Below, in pieces: positions 1-8,844 of a stretch of DNA of 43,369 nt. The number at the start of each line of letters is the position of its first letter. Position 1 is the first letter of the stretch. Source of the DNA: Phycisphaerae bacterium (GTDB lineage: Bacteria; Planctomycetota; Phycisphaerae; Phycisphaerales; SM1A02); NCBI GenBank assembly GCA_018701395.1, contig JABIWU010000074.1, positions 1-43,369 of the forward strand, read 5' to 3'. Under the pieces are notes generated by a model, which saw only the letters and a list, made by a program, of their open reading frames with translations, was not told where the DNA came from and searched no databases. A program made the translations under genes and the position numbers.

Positions 1-990
1 AAAAATAAATTAACTCCAACCTTTTTCGAGTTAATCACCGCAGTTGCGTTTAAACAGTTTGCAGAGCAAGCGATTGACATTGCTATTATAGAAACTGGCT
101 TAGGAGGCCGGCTCGATTCTACAAATGTAATTACACCACTTATTACTCTCATTACGAAAATTGATTTAGACCACACGAACATATTAGGAACAACCGTTGA
201 AGAAATTGCTCGTGAAAAAGCTGGCATTTTCAAATCTTCCGTTCCTGCAATTAGCGCCCACCAAACACCTGAAGTTATAGAAATATTGAAATCGTGTGCA
301 GAAGAAACAAAAACTGAAATTAAAGTAATTGCAAACGATATTGAGTTTAGTGCACGTTTTGGTGGTGGAGCAGATGGCAAGCAACACACACGAATTTGTG
401 TTGTCACAGAAGAATCTCAATACATGCATATTCCTGTTCCACTTTTCGGAGAACATCAGGCGACGAATTGTGCGCTTGCAATTTCTGCTATTGATAAACT
501 AAAGCATTTTGGTTTTACTTTTGAAGACCTAACACTATACAACTCCCTCGCGGAAACAAAAATCGCCGGTCGAATGGAAACCGTGTGGGACCGTCCTAAA
601 ATTATCGTTGACGGAGCACACAATCCAACAGCATTGCAAACGCTTATCAAATCTATTGGCGCGCACATTCCCTACGACTCAATGGTCTGCGTGTTTGGTT
701 GTTGCCAAGATAAAGATGTCAATGGCATGCTTAATAAAATTGCCCTCGGCGCTGATAAGATTATCTTCACAAAAGCAAAGGGTAACCCCCGGGCTGCTGA
801 ACCAAAAATACTTCAAAAACTGTTTGCTGAAATTAGCGGGAAGATGACGCAAATCGCTGACACGCTTCCCGAAGCGCTTGAAATCGCTGCCCAAGCTGCA
901 AGTAGAGAAGATTTAATCTGTGTAACAGGTAGCTTCTATCTCGTTGGAGACACCAAAAAGCATCTTGCTGCAATTGCAGCCAAAAGATAA
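1..990 (+). CDS. folC: Folylpolyglutamate/dihydrofolate synthase, 3' part (5' end outside window)
   Basis: The frame is open from base 1 to the TAA at 988-990, giving 329 residues with no start, so the gene begins upstream. FolC adds glutamate to folates (and often converts dihydropteroate to dihydrofolate) in the cytosol using ATP. The fragment begins just before the ETGLGGRLDSTN motif and continues with DHTNILG and EKAGIFK, all Mur-ligase/FolC central-domain signatures. The C-terminal ligase domain carries GRME and VDGAHNP. The P-loop that binds ATP would lie in the missing N-terminal part. The stop lies 28 bases before the leuS start. Family assignment is firm; bifunctionality cannot be judged. 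Confidence 0.93.
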   Translation, partial: KNKLTPTFFELITAVAFKQFAEQAIDIAIIETGLGGRLDSTNVITPLITLITKIDLDHTNILGTTVEEIAREKAGIFKSSVPAISAHQTPEVIEILKSCAEETKTEIKVIANDIEFSARFGGGADGKQHTRICVVTEESQYMHIPVPLFGEHQATNCALAISAIDKLKHFGFTFEDLTLYNSLAETKIAGRMETVWDRPKIIVDGAHNPTALQTLIKSIGAHIPYDSMVCVFGCCQDKDVNGMLNKIALGADKIIFTKAKGNPRAAEPKILQKLFAEISGKMTQIADTLPEALEIAAQAASREDLICVTGSFYLVGDTKKHLAAIAAKR

Positions 991-1002
991 GCGTTCCTGC
1001 GG

Positions 1003-1018
1003 TATCCTGCACCTCATA
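1003..1018 (+). promoter_or_regulatory. -10-like hexamer of leuS (TATCCT, preceded by GG)
   Basis: TATCCT at 1003-1008 is separated by 10 bases from the leuS ATG at 1019, and no Shine-Dalgarno is present. The same GGTATCCT string precedes tpiA on the opposite strand. It fits a very short or absent 5' leader. No convincing -35 is seen. Confidence 0.35.
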
Positions 1019-3808
1019 ATGAATTGCAAGCCCGAATTAATTGAAACGCACCGCTATTGTGCTGAAGTTGCAAACGAACTTGAAAGCCGTTGGCAATCTG
1101 CATGGTCTGCCGACAACTTAAATGTAATTGGCAATCCTGGTGATGCTGACTTCGATTCTTCGAAACCAAAATTTTATTGCCTAGACATGTTTCCATATCC
1201 AAGTGGCGCGGGTCTTCATGTTGGACACCCTGTTGGTTACATCGGTAGTGACATTATTTCTCGGTTCAAAAGAATGCAAGGCTTCAATGTTCTTCACCCC
1301 ATGGGCTGGGATGCGTTTGGCTTACCTGCCGAACAATACGCAATTGAAACTGGCATTCACCCTGCCGAAACAACGCGCAAAGCGATTGATACTTTTCGAG
1401 GTCAACTGCAACGAATTGGTTTTAGTTACGACTGGTCACGCGAATTTGCAACTATTGATCCAGAATATTACAAATGGACGCAGTGGATTTGGCTTAAAGC
1501 GTACAGCGCTTGGTTTGACCCTACGCTTAAAAAGGCAAGACCAATTACATCGCTTATCGAAGGTTTAGATTGCGGTGAAGTAAAACCTACCCATGGCAAA
1601 TGGCAAGACTTTTCCGAAGACGAAAAAACGTTGTACATCAACGAACAACGGCTCGCTTACCTTGGCGAGCAGATTGTAAATTGGTGCCCAAAACTCGGCA
1701 CCGTTCTCGCAAATGAAGAGGTCATTGACGGATTAAGTGAACGTGGTGGATTTCCCGTAGTTCGCAGGCCTCTTTGTCAATGGATGTTCCGCATCACCTC
1801 ATTCGCCGACCGGCTACTTGAAGATTTAGAGGATCTTGACTGGCCCCAATCAACACTCCGCATGCAAGCCGAATGGATTGGGCGTAGCGAAGGCGCAGAT
1901 ATTGATTTCTCTATCGATGGCTCTGATGCTTCTATTCGTGTTTACACAACTAGACCCGATACTTTATTTGGTGTTACCTTTATCGTGCTTGCGCCCGAGC
2001 ACCCTATCGTAAATGAACTCATCGAATCACCACCAGAACAATGTGATGGCAATGCACTCGATGATTATGTAACCCAAGCTCGAAACCGAGCCGATGTTGA
2101 CAGAATGGCGGACGCAAAAGGTAAATCAGGCGTGTTCTCTGGTCTTTATGCAACAAACCCAGCAACTGGAAATTGTATTCCTGTTTGGATTGCAGACTAT
2201 GTATTGATGGGGTATGGACATGGTGCCATTATGGCTGTGCCTGCTCACGATCAACGAGACCATGCTTTTGCAGAAGCACACGACATAGAAATCATCGAAG
2301 TAGTTAAATCAAAAACAAATGAAACATTTTCCATTACCGATAAGTGTTTTTCTGGCAAAGGAGTTGCCGTCAATTCTGCAAGTGAATATATTTCCATTGA
2401 GGGCTTAGATACAAATGAAGCCATGCAAAAAATTATTGCTTGGCTTGTTGAAAATAACATTGGGGTTGCAAAAGTAAATTATCGTCTGCGAGACTGGTTA
2501 TTTTCAAGACAGCGTTACTGGGGCGAACCATTTCCAATTGTTTTTGATGCCAAGGGGAACCATTACCCTGTTGAGGAATCTCATTTGCCTGTCGTGTTGC
2601 CAAATCTTGAAAATTACACACCCGCTGAATCGGAAGACCCAACACCACTTCTAGGCAAGGCAACAGATTGGCTACACACTACTGCAGGAGAGGCGGGAGT
2701 TGACCCAGAACTTCTTTGCCCAGACACACCTGTAACTCGCGAAGCAAACACCATGCCAGGATGGGCAGGCTCTTGTTGGTATGAAATTCGTTACTGCAGC
2801 CCACAATGCAACGACCGGTTCGTAGCGAGCGATGCTGAGAATTATTGGATGGGTAACGGCGTCGATTTATACATCGGAGGAGCAGAACACGCAGTGCTCC
2901 ACCTTTTGTACGCAAGGTTTTGGCACAAAATGTTGTTTGACCTTGGTGAAGTTTCTTGCAACGAACCATTTCAAAAATTATTCCACCAAGGGTTGTTAAC
3001 CAGTTTTTCATTCCAACGAACAAATAAATCGCTTGTCCCATCTGATCAGGTCGAGGAACGTGATGAAAAGTTTTTCGAAATTGCAACCGGCGAAGAAGTC
3101 GAAAGAGTGATTGCAAAGATGAGTAAGTCACTTAAAAATATTGTAAACCCTGATGATATTATTTCGCAGTATGGCGCGGACACACTTAGGTTGTACGAAA
3201 TGTATATGGGCCCACTCGAAGCATCTGCACCGTGGAACACGCGAGATATTGTTGGTGTGCACAGATTCTTACAACGTGTTTGGCGACTATGTACTGATGA
3301 GCACACTGGGAAAATGCACGCATCGTTACAAGATGCTCCAGATAATACTATTGAAAGAGCGCTTGCAACTACCATTGCAAAAGTAACCCATGATATTCCA
3401 AAACTTGCCTACAACACAGCGATAGCATCCATGATTGAGTTTGTTAACACAGCAACTTCGACAAGCAAGTTAACTGCAGACCAATTAAACCAATTCGTAC
3501 GACTTCTTGCTCCGTTTGCGCCACATATCGCTCAGGAAATATTTGCAAAACTTGGCGGAGATGGATATATCGACGTTGCAGAGTGGCCAACATTTGACCC
3601 CGAAAAACTTATTGCAGACAAAGTCGAATTACCAGTACAAATAATGGGCAAAGTTCGAGGAAGAGTTTCTGTATCGACCAATGCAAGCGACGAAGAAATT
3701 GAAAAAGCTGCCTTGAGTGACCCAAATATTCGCGTACTATTAGAAACGCTTACTATTAAAAAAATTATCATTGTTCCAAACAAAATTATCAACATAGTTG
3801 CAAACTAA
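1019..3808 (+). CDS. leuS: Leucyl-tRNA synthetase
   Basis: Class I aminoacyl-tRNA synthetase charging tRNA-Leu. The start at ATG 1019 gives 929 residues; an upstream in-frame ATG at 944 would overlap folC by 47 bases and add 25 residues unlike the family. Visible motifs are PYPSGAGLHVGH (HIGH signature, near residue 60), the CP1 editing domain with TTRPDTLFGVTF and GYGHGAIMAVPAHD, the tryptophan-rich RDWLFSRQRYWGEP, and MSKSLKN (KMSKS) near residue 700. The C-terminal anticodon-binding region is complete. A charged insertion follows the first catalytic segment (about residues 180-220), making it longer than the usual 860 residues. It lies directly downstream of folC and 12 bases before the next gene, so the three genes may be cotranscribed. 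Confidence 0.97.
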   Translation: MNCKPELIETHRYCAEVANELESRWQSAWSADNLNVIGNPGDADFDSSKPKFYCLDMFPYPSGAGLHVGHPVGYIGSDIISRFKRMQGFNVLHPMGWDAFGLPAEQYAIETGIHPAETTRKAIDTFRGQLQRIGFSYDWSREFATIDPEYYKWTQWIWLKAYSAWFDPTLKKARPITSLIEGLDCGEVKPTHGKWQDFSEDEKTLYINEQRLAYLGEQIVNWCPKLGTVLANEEVIDGLSERGGFPVVRRPLCQWMFRITSFADRLLEDLEDLDWPQSTLRMQAEWIGRSEGADIDFSIDGSDASIRVYTTRPDTLFGVTFIVLAPEHPIVNELIESPPEQCDGNALDDYVTQARNRADVDRMADAKGKSGVFSGLYATNPATGNCIPVWIADYVLMGYGHGAIMAVPAHDQRDHAFAEAHDIEIIEVVKSKTNETFSITDKCFSGKGVAVNSASEYISIEGLDTNEAMQKIIAWLVENNIGVAKVNYRLRDWLFSRQRYWGEPFPIVFDAKGNHYPVEESHLPVVLPNLENYTPAESEDPTPLLGKATDWLHTTAGEAGVDPELLCPDTPVTREANTMPGWAGSCWYEIRYCSPQCNDRFVASDAENYWMGNGVDLYIGGAEHAVLHLLYARFWHKMLFDLGEVSCNEPFQKLFHQGLLTSFSFQRTNKSLVPSDQVEERDEKFFEIATGEEVERVIAKMSKSLKNIVNPDDIISQYGADTLRLYEMYMGPLEASAPWNTRDIVGVHRFLQRVWRLCTDEHTGKMHASLQDAPDNTIERALATTIAKVTHDIPKLAYNTAIASMIEFVNTATSTSKLTADQLNQFVRLLAPFAPHIAQEIFAKLGGDGYIDVAEWPTFDPEKLIADKVELPVQIMGKVRGRVSVSTNASDEEIEKAALSDPNIRVLLETLTIKKIIIVPNKIINIVAN

Positions 3809-3820
3809 CATTTACTAATC

Positions 3821-5086
3821 ATGACAAACGACTTTAATATTTTAGAATTCGCTGGCATTTCTGACGAGCGGCCGTGGGAACTTCAACAACCAACACCAAC
3901 CGACCTTCGTGCTGTGCTAGAAAGCGGAGAATTACCAACGATGGATTCTGTAACGAAAGCCATTGCAACGTATGTTGGAGAAGCCATAGAAGCGGAGCCT
4001 ATCGAGCCACCGAGTCAAGATATCCCTTGGGCAACCCGCGTACGAATTGAAGGGTTGCCAACCGATATTCTGCTTTGGGTAGAGCCACTAAACGATTCTT
4101 CTCGCGAAGCCGCTGGTATTCAAACTGGGTGTGTATTAGCGTTGCAAACTGTTTTACATAGCGGTGATCCGCTAACTCATTTTTCTAATTTAATGCGTCT
4201 TCTTGCAGGTGCAAATTTAAATATACATTCTATTTGCGATTTGCCAACGGGACGCTGGTTCCCACACGACATTTTGCAACAGATGTTTGTGCAAGACGAA
4301 ATTGAACCACCTGAAGAGGTGCTTTGGATTACTCGGTTGGTCGAAGCACCAGAAGATGTTGAACCTGAAGACCGCTGGGCGTGGGTTTCAACATACGGTT
4401 TAACAAGATGTGGGCGATTTGAGTTAGAGATGCTAGGAGTTTGCGCAATCTATGCTTCTGAAGCTGTACATATCGTTGACGGCCTTGCTGCACTTACTCT
4501 TGAAACTTCACTGCCGCCTGCAGGTCAACCAATGTCGCTCGGTTCAAATCTAGTAGTATCGCTTATGGCATGTAAAGATGCGGTTGGCATGCTGACGAAG
4601 GGAATGCCTGGATTCGAAGAAAGAGACAAGCCGTGTGTTGTCATTAGCAGTTCAGACGCATCTTTAGTCTACCCACATGATGCACTGCTAACGCTTCAAG
4701 CTGGTGAGACTGCGGTTATACAAACGCTTCGCTCCACCGAGCGCAGTGCAAAATTGGCTCAAGATAATTGGAAGCTATTATTGAAAACCGCATCACGAAT
4801 TGGCAAAAATGAACACGCTGGCTGCATGGTGCAAGTGCCATGGTCTCAAATTGATGATGAAGAAGCGCCTCGGGAATATCTTTGGTTTCGAATTATCGAA
4901 GTAAACGGCAATGAAGTTGTTGGTGAACTTGCCCACGAACCGGACATTGTAAAAAATCTAACTGAAGGTCAAAAAGAAACCATCACAAAAACTGACATAA
5001 CAGACTGGGTGCTCATGACGCCCGTTGGACCGATGGGTCCCGCAGACGCTACCGCCATCAGTGAATTTCTTGAACAGTTTAGTTAA
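3821..5086 (+). CDS. DUF2314-like protein of unknown function
   Basis: A soluble, acidic 421-residue protein with no signal peptide or membrane segment. The last ~80 residues (EYLWFRIIEV, VVGELAHEPDIV, and a threonine- and aspartate-rich stretch before DWVLMTP) resemble the DUF2314 (YegJ) fold, in which a conserved W/F and a DW pair recur. The preceding ~320 residues include FPHDILQQMF and ALTLETSLPPAG and recall large DUF4026/DUF4261-type proteins that often carry DUF2314 at the C-terminus; this match is from memory and uncertain. The stop (TAA 5084-5086) interlocks with the opposing stop of the DUF2007-like gene. No function is proposed. Confidence 0.8.
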   Translation: MTNDFNILEFAGISDERPWELQQPTPTDLRAVLESGELPTMDSVTKAIATYVGEAIEAEPIEPPSQDIPWATRVRIEGLPTDILLWVEPLNDSSREAAGIQTGCVLALQTVLHSGDPLTHFSNLMRLLAGANLNIHSICDLPTGRWFPHDILQQMFVQDEIEPPEEVLWITRLVEAPEDVEPEDRWAWVSTYGLTRCGRFELEMLGVCAIYASEAVHIVDGLAALTLETSLPPAGQPMSLGSNLVVSLMACKDAVGMLTKGMPGFEERDKPCVVISSSDASLVYPHDALLTLQAGETAVIQTLRSTERSAKLAQDNWKLLLKTASRIGKNEHAGCMVQVPWSQIDDEEAPREYLWFRIIEVNGNEVVGELAHEPDIVKNLTEGQKETITKTDITDWVLMTPVGPMGPADATAISEFLEQFS

Positions 5087-5466
5087 CCACTAGTTAATTG
5101 AATTATGAAGACTAACAAGCCTGCGATTAACGCGAGAACGACACAGAAAAATGCAACGCGAGCAGTAATTGGCATCGGTCTGTAAACATCGTAATTTTCT
5201 TCGTCTGCTGACCGTTCGAAATCGTCCCAATCAATGTCAATGGAATTGCGTTTATTATCAATCAATACTTGGTGCGCCATTTCAAAATCTTCGCGTCGAA
5301 CTTGTACCGGCACGCCGAGTACGCCCCCGTTTAAATGGACGCCCATGCCAATCGCTGGTGTTCCAAAAACAAATGCGTCGATGCCGTTGTCTTTCAACAC
5401 TATCGCAAGAACATTTGCTTCAAATTCAGTAGGCGGAGAAATAATTGTAACTAAGTCTTTACTCAC
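5083..5466 (-). CDS. DUF2007-like protein with C-terminal membrane anchor
   Basis: 127 residues. The first ~70 residues match the DUF2007 'putative signal transducing protein' pattern: a short beta strand (LVTIISPPT), a helix with EANVLAIVLKDNGIDAFV, then a glycine-rich turn and VPVQVRREDFEMAHQVL. An acidic linker (IDWDDFERSADEE) leads to one transmembrane helix at about residues 104-124. The start is GTG at 5466 and overlaps the kinase stop as GTGA, so translation is probably coupled. DUF2007 proteins have no established biochemical role. The domain faces the cytoplasm if the helix is a simple tail anchor (inference). Confidence 0.8.
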   Translation of the reverse strand: MSKDLVTIISPPTEFEANVLAIVLKDNGIDAFVFGTPAIGMGVHLNGGVLGVPVQVRREDFEMAHQVLIDNKRNSIDIDWDDFERSADEENYDVYRPMPITARVAFFCVVLALIAGLLVFIIQLTSG

Positions 5467-6590
5467 GCAAAACTATCCTCATCTCCCATCGAGGGTTGAA
5501 TAACATCAATCACTCTTTGTGTTCTAGGTTCAAGCCAGCGCAACTTTCTTTCGACCATTCTGATAAATGATGAACCACGCACTCTTCCAAATGAACCATT
5601 TTTTATAATTGGAATTACACTTTCTACAATCAAAGCTTCAATCATCAAAAATGGAATAATTGAACGTTCGGATGCCATCAGTGGCAGTTTTGTAAATTGA
5701 TCGTACGATTGCACAAGAGATTGAATAGTGTGCCCTCGAAAACTATCAGGCCATGAATCCACGTTTTCGACCTCGCCCATTCGCATTGAAAACTGCAAAG
5801 CTCCATTTGCAATATCTGACACTCTTGGGCTTACCCTTAGTGAATCGAAATCAATAACTGCAATTATCTCGCCATCTTTGTACAACATGTTTCCTGGGTG
5901 CCAATCGCTATGAACTATAGATGTTGGAAGTGATGAAAAGTCTACAGATTCAACTTTAGTAAACGCATTTTCATATTGCGATTGTAAATATTCAACGGAC
6001 GATTCTATACCTTCAAGCTGGTCGGACGGTTCGTGTAATGTTAGTCGCGATGCAACATCGCCTATCTTTGAAACGAAAGACATATTCAAATGAAATGAAT
6101 TTTTAGATTCAAGTTCATTCGGAAACTCACGAAGGATGTCGTGAAAATGAGCTAACACTCTGCCTGACTCTGCCGCTGCGGGATTTGATTTATCGAATCG
6201 ATTGCCGCGAATAAATCGAAAGAGCTCATATATGCGACCGTTGTGTTCTACAAGCGTTTCGCCATCTACAGTTTCGATTAACCCTGCAACTGGGAATCTA
6301 TGTTCGGACAACCTGCGTTGAACTGCGTGTGCAACATCGACTTGTGCTCGGCCGTCTCTTCCACACGCCCTACGTTTCAGAAGATATTGCCCCATTGATG
6401 TAACTACAATCATTTTTGCGGCGCGACGTGATCCCTTCCTGTAGTCGGCTATTTTTTCAATTGCTCCAATATTAAAGCGACTTAAAACAATCACAAGATC
6501 CTGCCCGTCAATTTCTTCAGCTATGGTTTCATTGTCGACAAGTGGTCCAAGCCGTGGCGTTCGATCAATATTATCTGCTTCGTTAGTCAC
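5463..6590 (-). CDS. APH/homoserine-kinase-fold small-molecule kinase
   Basis: 375 residues of the aminoglycoside phosphotransferase-like kinase fold (CotS/HSK2/choline kinase group). The catalytic loop HSDWHPGNM (His, Asp and Asn positions intact) and the metal-binding VIDFDSL are clear near residues 230-255. An N-lobe lysine lies in YLLKRR. The probable start is GTG 6590; a TAAAAT hexamer ends 6 bases upstream and no Shine-Dalgarno is present. The substrate is unknown: homologues phosphorylate homoserine, choline, sugars or spore-coat targets. It is followed by the DUF2007 gene with a 4-bp overlap and preceded 53 bases upstream by yicC. Confidence 0.85.
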   Translation of the reverse strand: MTNEADNIDRTPRLGPLVDNETIAEEIDGQDLVIVLSRFNIGAIEKIADYRKGSRRAAKMIVVTSMGQYLLKRRACGRDGRAQVDVAHAVQRRLSEHRFPVAGLIETVDGETLVEHNGRIYELFRFIRGNRFDKSNPAAAESGRVLAHFHDILREFPNELESKNSFHLNMSFVSKIGDVASRLTLHEPSDQLEGIESSVEYLQSQYENAFTKVESVDFSSLPTSIVHSDWHPGNMLYKDGEIIAVIDFDSLRVSPRVSDIANGALQFSMRMGEVENVDSWPDSFRGHTIQSLVQSYDQFTKLPLMASERSIIPFLMIEALIVESVIPIIKNGSFGRVRGSSFIRMVERKLRWLEPRTQRVIDVIQPSMGDEDSFA

Positions 6591-6643
6591 ACTGATATTT
6601 TATGTCAATTTACTTTTGTTTGAAAAATACAACTTGAGAATCG

Positions 6644-7519
6644 TTATTCTGCGTTTTGCACTTGCTCTTTGATGCGATCAACTGCACCTTTTATTTCAAC
6701 AATTCTCCGGCTAGTTTCACCATCCAAGCACTTACTTGCAATGGTATTTGATTCTCGAAGCATTTCTTGTGCAAGAAAGTCGAGGGTGCGGCCAATTGGT
6801 TCGTCTTCTGGCCTTGCTACAAGCTCTCTAAATTGAACTAGATGACCATCAAGTCGTGTAATTTCTTCGGCGATGTCTGTCTTTTCCGCAAAAATTGCAA
6901 CTTCCCGAAGTGTATCTTGCTCTGTAACATTCGCGCCTACTTCTGCGAACAACGTTTTCATTCGCAAGTGAAGCCGAGCTTGATACTCGCGCACAATTTC
7001 AGGCGCTCTTTCTTTAATGTGAAATAGATGGTCGGCAATTTTTACAAGTTGTGATTCAAGGTCTTCTTCAAGCGATTGCCCTTCTCTGCGTCTCATTTCA
7101 ATGACCTTGGAGCAACTTTCCTTAACCAAGTTTAGCACTGCAGTTTTCATTCGAATGGCTACGTCTACGTCCTCGTCCGTTTTCAAAACGCCCGGCAACG
7201 AAAGAAGCCTTGACGCCTCAATAGATATTGAAGAATCTACTTCGCGTAATTGCGAAATATAGTTACGTAGAATTTCTGCATTGATACTTGCTACGCCCCG
7301 CTCTGGAGCATCAATAAACTTCACGTTAATCGTGACGCTTCCGCGCGAAAGGTGTTTCGATACTGCGGAATCAACTTCTGCCTCTAGACTTGCAAGTAAA
7401 TCTGGCAATCGAACATTTGATTTATAAAACTTATTATTTACCGTGCGAATTTCTACCTGAAGAGATGTACCATCTTCATAAGACGACGCACTTCCAAAAC
7501 CAGTCATGGACCGAAGCAT
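6644..7519 (-). CDS. yicC: YicC/YloC-family endoribonuclease
   Basis: 291 residues, the usual length for this family. The N-terminus MLRSMTGFG and the segment EIRTVNNKFYKSNVRLP are hallmark YicC_N features. The C-terminal DUF1732 region contains EKTDIAEEITRLDGHL and LDFLAQEMLRESNTIASK, including the conserved acidic residues. Members are hexameric metal-dependent endoribonucleases implicated in RNA turnover and stress. It sits 3 bases downstream of secG and is probably cotranscribed with tpiA-secG. In many bacteria yicC neighbours gmk; here it does not. Confidence 0.93.
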   Translation of the reverse strand: MLRSMTGFGSASSYEDGTSLQVEIRTVNNKFYKSNVRLPDLLASLEAEVDSAVSKHLSRGSVTINVKFIDAPERGVASINAEILRNYISQLREVDSSISIEASRLLSLPGVLKTDEDVDVAIRMKTAVLNLVKESCSKVIEMRRREGQSLEEDLESQLVKIADHLFHIKERAPEIVREYQARLHLRMKTLFAEVGANVTEQDTLREVAIFAEKTDIAEEITRLDGHLVQFRELVARPEDEPIGRTLDFLAQEMLRESNTIASKCLDGETSRRIVEIKGAVDRIKEQVQNAE

Positions 7520-7522
7520 GTA

Positions 7523-7954
7523 TTAATTCCCGCCCGTTGGATGCTCGGAGCCTGAACTATCTGTGCTAGTAGGGTGGTCGGAATTATTTGGAATTGTTTC
7601 AGAAGTTCCATCCGTGGTTGGATTACCCGTGAAAATTCCTGGCTCGGTGGTTGTTGTGGGTGTCACATCCGTTGAGATAGGGACAACAGGGGCAACTTCT
7701 TCGATTGCCTCCTTACTTTCCACTAAATTCAAAGCAACCGCAATGCCAAGAAATAGTACAAATGCAACGACAGTCATAATCGTCAGTGCATCGCCAACTC
7801 GGCCGCCGAATACTGTGTCTGTTCCGCCACCACCTGCGCCACCAAACGCCGCGGCAAGCCCACCGCCTTGAGGTCGCTGAACAAGAATAATGAGAATCAT
7901 TGCGATTGCAATGACGATGAGTACTATTGTGAGAATAAGGAACGTGTTGTTCAT
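7523..7954 (-). CDS. secG: SecG, preprotein translocase subunit, with long Ser/Thr/Pro tail
   Basis: 143 residues from ATG 7954. Longer in-frame starts upstream are inside the tpiA end and are not family-like. The first transmembrane helix (about residues 3-22) is followed by LVQRPQGGGLAAAFGGAGGGG, the conserved cytosolic SecG loop, then a second helix (about 47-68). The remaining ~70 residues are low complexity (Thr, Pro, Ser, Gly), so the protein is about twice the size of a minimal SecG. It assists SecYE-dependent export. The start lies 22 bases after tpiA; the pair tpiA-secG is a common bacterial arrangement. Confidence 0.95.
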   Translation of the reverse strand: MNNTFLILTIVLIVIAIAMILIILVQRPQGGGLAAAFGGAGGGGTDTVFGGRVGDALTIMTVVAFVLFLGIAVALNLVESKEAIEEVAPVVPISTDVTPTTTTEPGIFTGNPTTDGTSETIPNNSDHPTSTDSSGSEHPTGGN

Positions 7955-7976
7955 TTCATACTTTCCAGAGCTTGTG

Positions 7977-8744
7977 TTACGACTTACAAGAAGCGGCAAC
8001 AATTGCATTAAACGAGTCTGCTGATAAGGACGCACCACCTACGAGAGCGCCATCAATATCCGGGCTGGCAAATAACTCGGCAGCATTGTCAGGTTTGACA
8101 GAACCACCATATTGAATGCGAAGAGTATCCGCAACGATTTCATCATACAACCCACGAACACATTCGCGGATTTCTTTGTGGACAGATTGTGCATCTTCTG
8201 GGCTAGCGGTCTTGCCTGTGCCAATCGCCCAAACAGGTTCATACGCGATGATGACCGATTCCATCTGTGAAGCACTCACACCCTCGAGGCCCGATGTTAC
8301 CTGCCCAAGAACGACTGAAAGGGTATTTCCAGACTCCCGTTCTTCAAGCGTTTCCCCAACACAAAGAACTGTTTGAAATCCACTAGCAAGTGATGTTTTC
8401 ATTTTCTTTGCGATTAAGACTTCTGATTCACCCAAAACATGTCGGCGCTCACTATGCCCGACTAAGACACTCGTAACACCGATTTCTTTAAGCATATCTG
8501 CGCTAATTTCACCCGTAAATGCTCCATTTGATGCATGCCAAATATCCTGTGCGCCGAGCGAAACCATAGATTGGCCGATGACGCTATCTACCGCTTGAAG
8601 ATATAAAAATGGCGGATAAATGACCACGTCACAGCAGTCACAAGAATCAAACTGATCTGCAACTGCTCCAGCAAGAAGCATTCCCGATTCTAAATCGGTA
8701 TTCATCTTCCAATTGCCGCCAATAATGGGTGTGCGTTTGGTCAT
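7977..8744 (-). CDS. tpiA: Triosephosphate isomerase
   Basis: 255 residues from ATG 8744, the normal size. It interconverts dihydroxyacetone phosphate and glyceraldehyde 3-phosphate in glycolysis. Motifs seen: GGNWKMN at the N-terminus (catalytic Lys), VLVGHSERR (electrophilic His), AYEPVWAIGTGK (catalytic Glu with the mobile loop) and YGGSVKP (phosphate binding). A longer reading to 8900 would enter the alaS 5' region and lacks family similarity. It leads a minus-strand tpiA-secG-yicC group and is divergent from alaS across 100 bases. A GGTATCCT element is centred about 15 bases upstream. Confidence 0.97.
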   Translation of the reverse strand: MTKRTPIIGGNWKMNTDLESGMLLAGAVADQFDSCDCCDVVIYPPFLYLQAVDSVIGQSMVSLGAQDIWHASNGAFTGEISADMLKEIGVTSVLVGHSERRHVLGESEVLIAKKMKTSLASGFQTVLCVGETLEERESGNTLSVVLGQVTSGLEGVSASQMESVIIAYEPVWAIGTGKTASPEDAQSVHKEIRECVRGLYDEIVADTLRIQYGGSVKPDNAAELFASPDIDGALVGGASLSADSFNAIVAASCKS

Positions 8745-8755
8745 AAGAATCGGTA

Positions 8756-8761
8756 AGGATA
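8756..8761 (-). promoter_or_regulatory. -10-like hexamer of tpiA (TATCCT)
   Basis: On the minus strand GGTATCCT ends 11 bases before the tpiA ATG. No Shine-Dalgarno lies between. It is the same octamer that precedes leuS. Confidence 0.35.
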
Positions 8762-8782
8762 CCAGAAACCGGCGAATCTCTC

Positions 8783-8810
8783 GTGATTTACTCACATCTG
8801 CGAGTACAAT
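8783..8810 (+). promoter_or_regulatory. Candidate alaS promoter
   Basis: GTGATT (8783-8788), a 16-base spacer, and TACAAT (8805-8810). The -10 is good and the -35 poor. It lies in the tpiA/alaS divergent gap and would give a leader of about 28 bases containing AGGA at 8833-8836, 8 bases before the alaS ATG. Confidence 0.45.
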
Positions 8811-8844
8811 CCGCTTTTTCAACCCCTCATGCAGGAATCCATTT

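Noticed and set aside
944-1018. Longer leuS start at ATG 944
   Set aside because: The extra 25 residues overlap folC in another frame and have no resemblance to LeuS N-termini.
8713-8844. Longer alaS reading from 8713 and longer tpiA reading to 8900
   Set aside because: They would cross each other on opposite strands; internal starts 8845 (with AGGA) and 8744 give the family N-termini.
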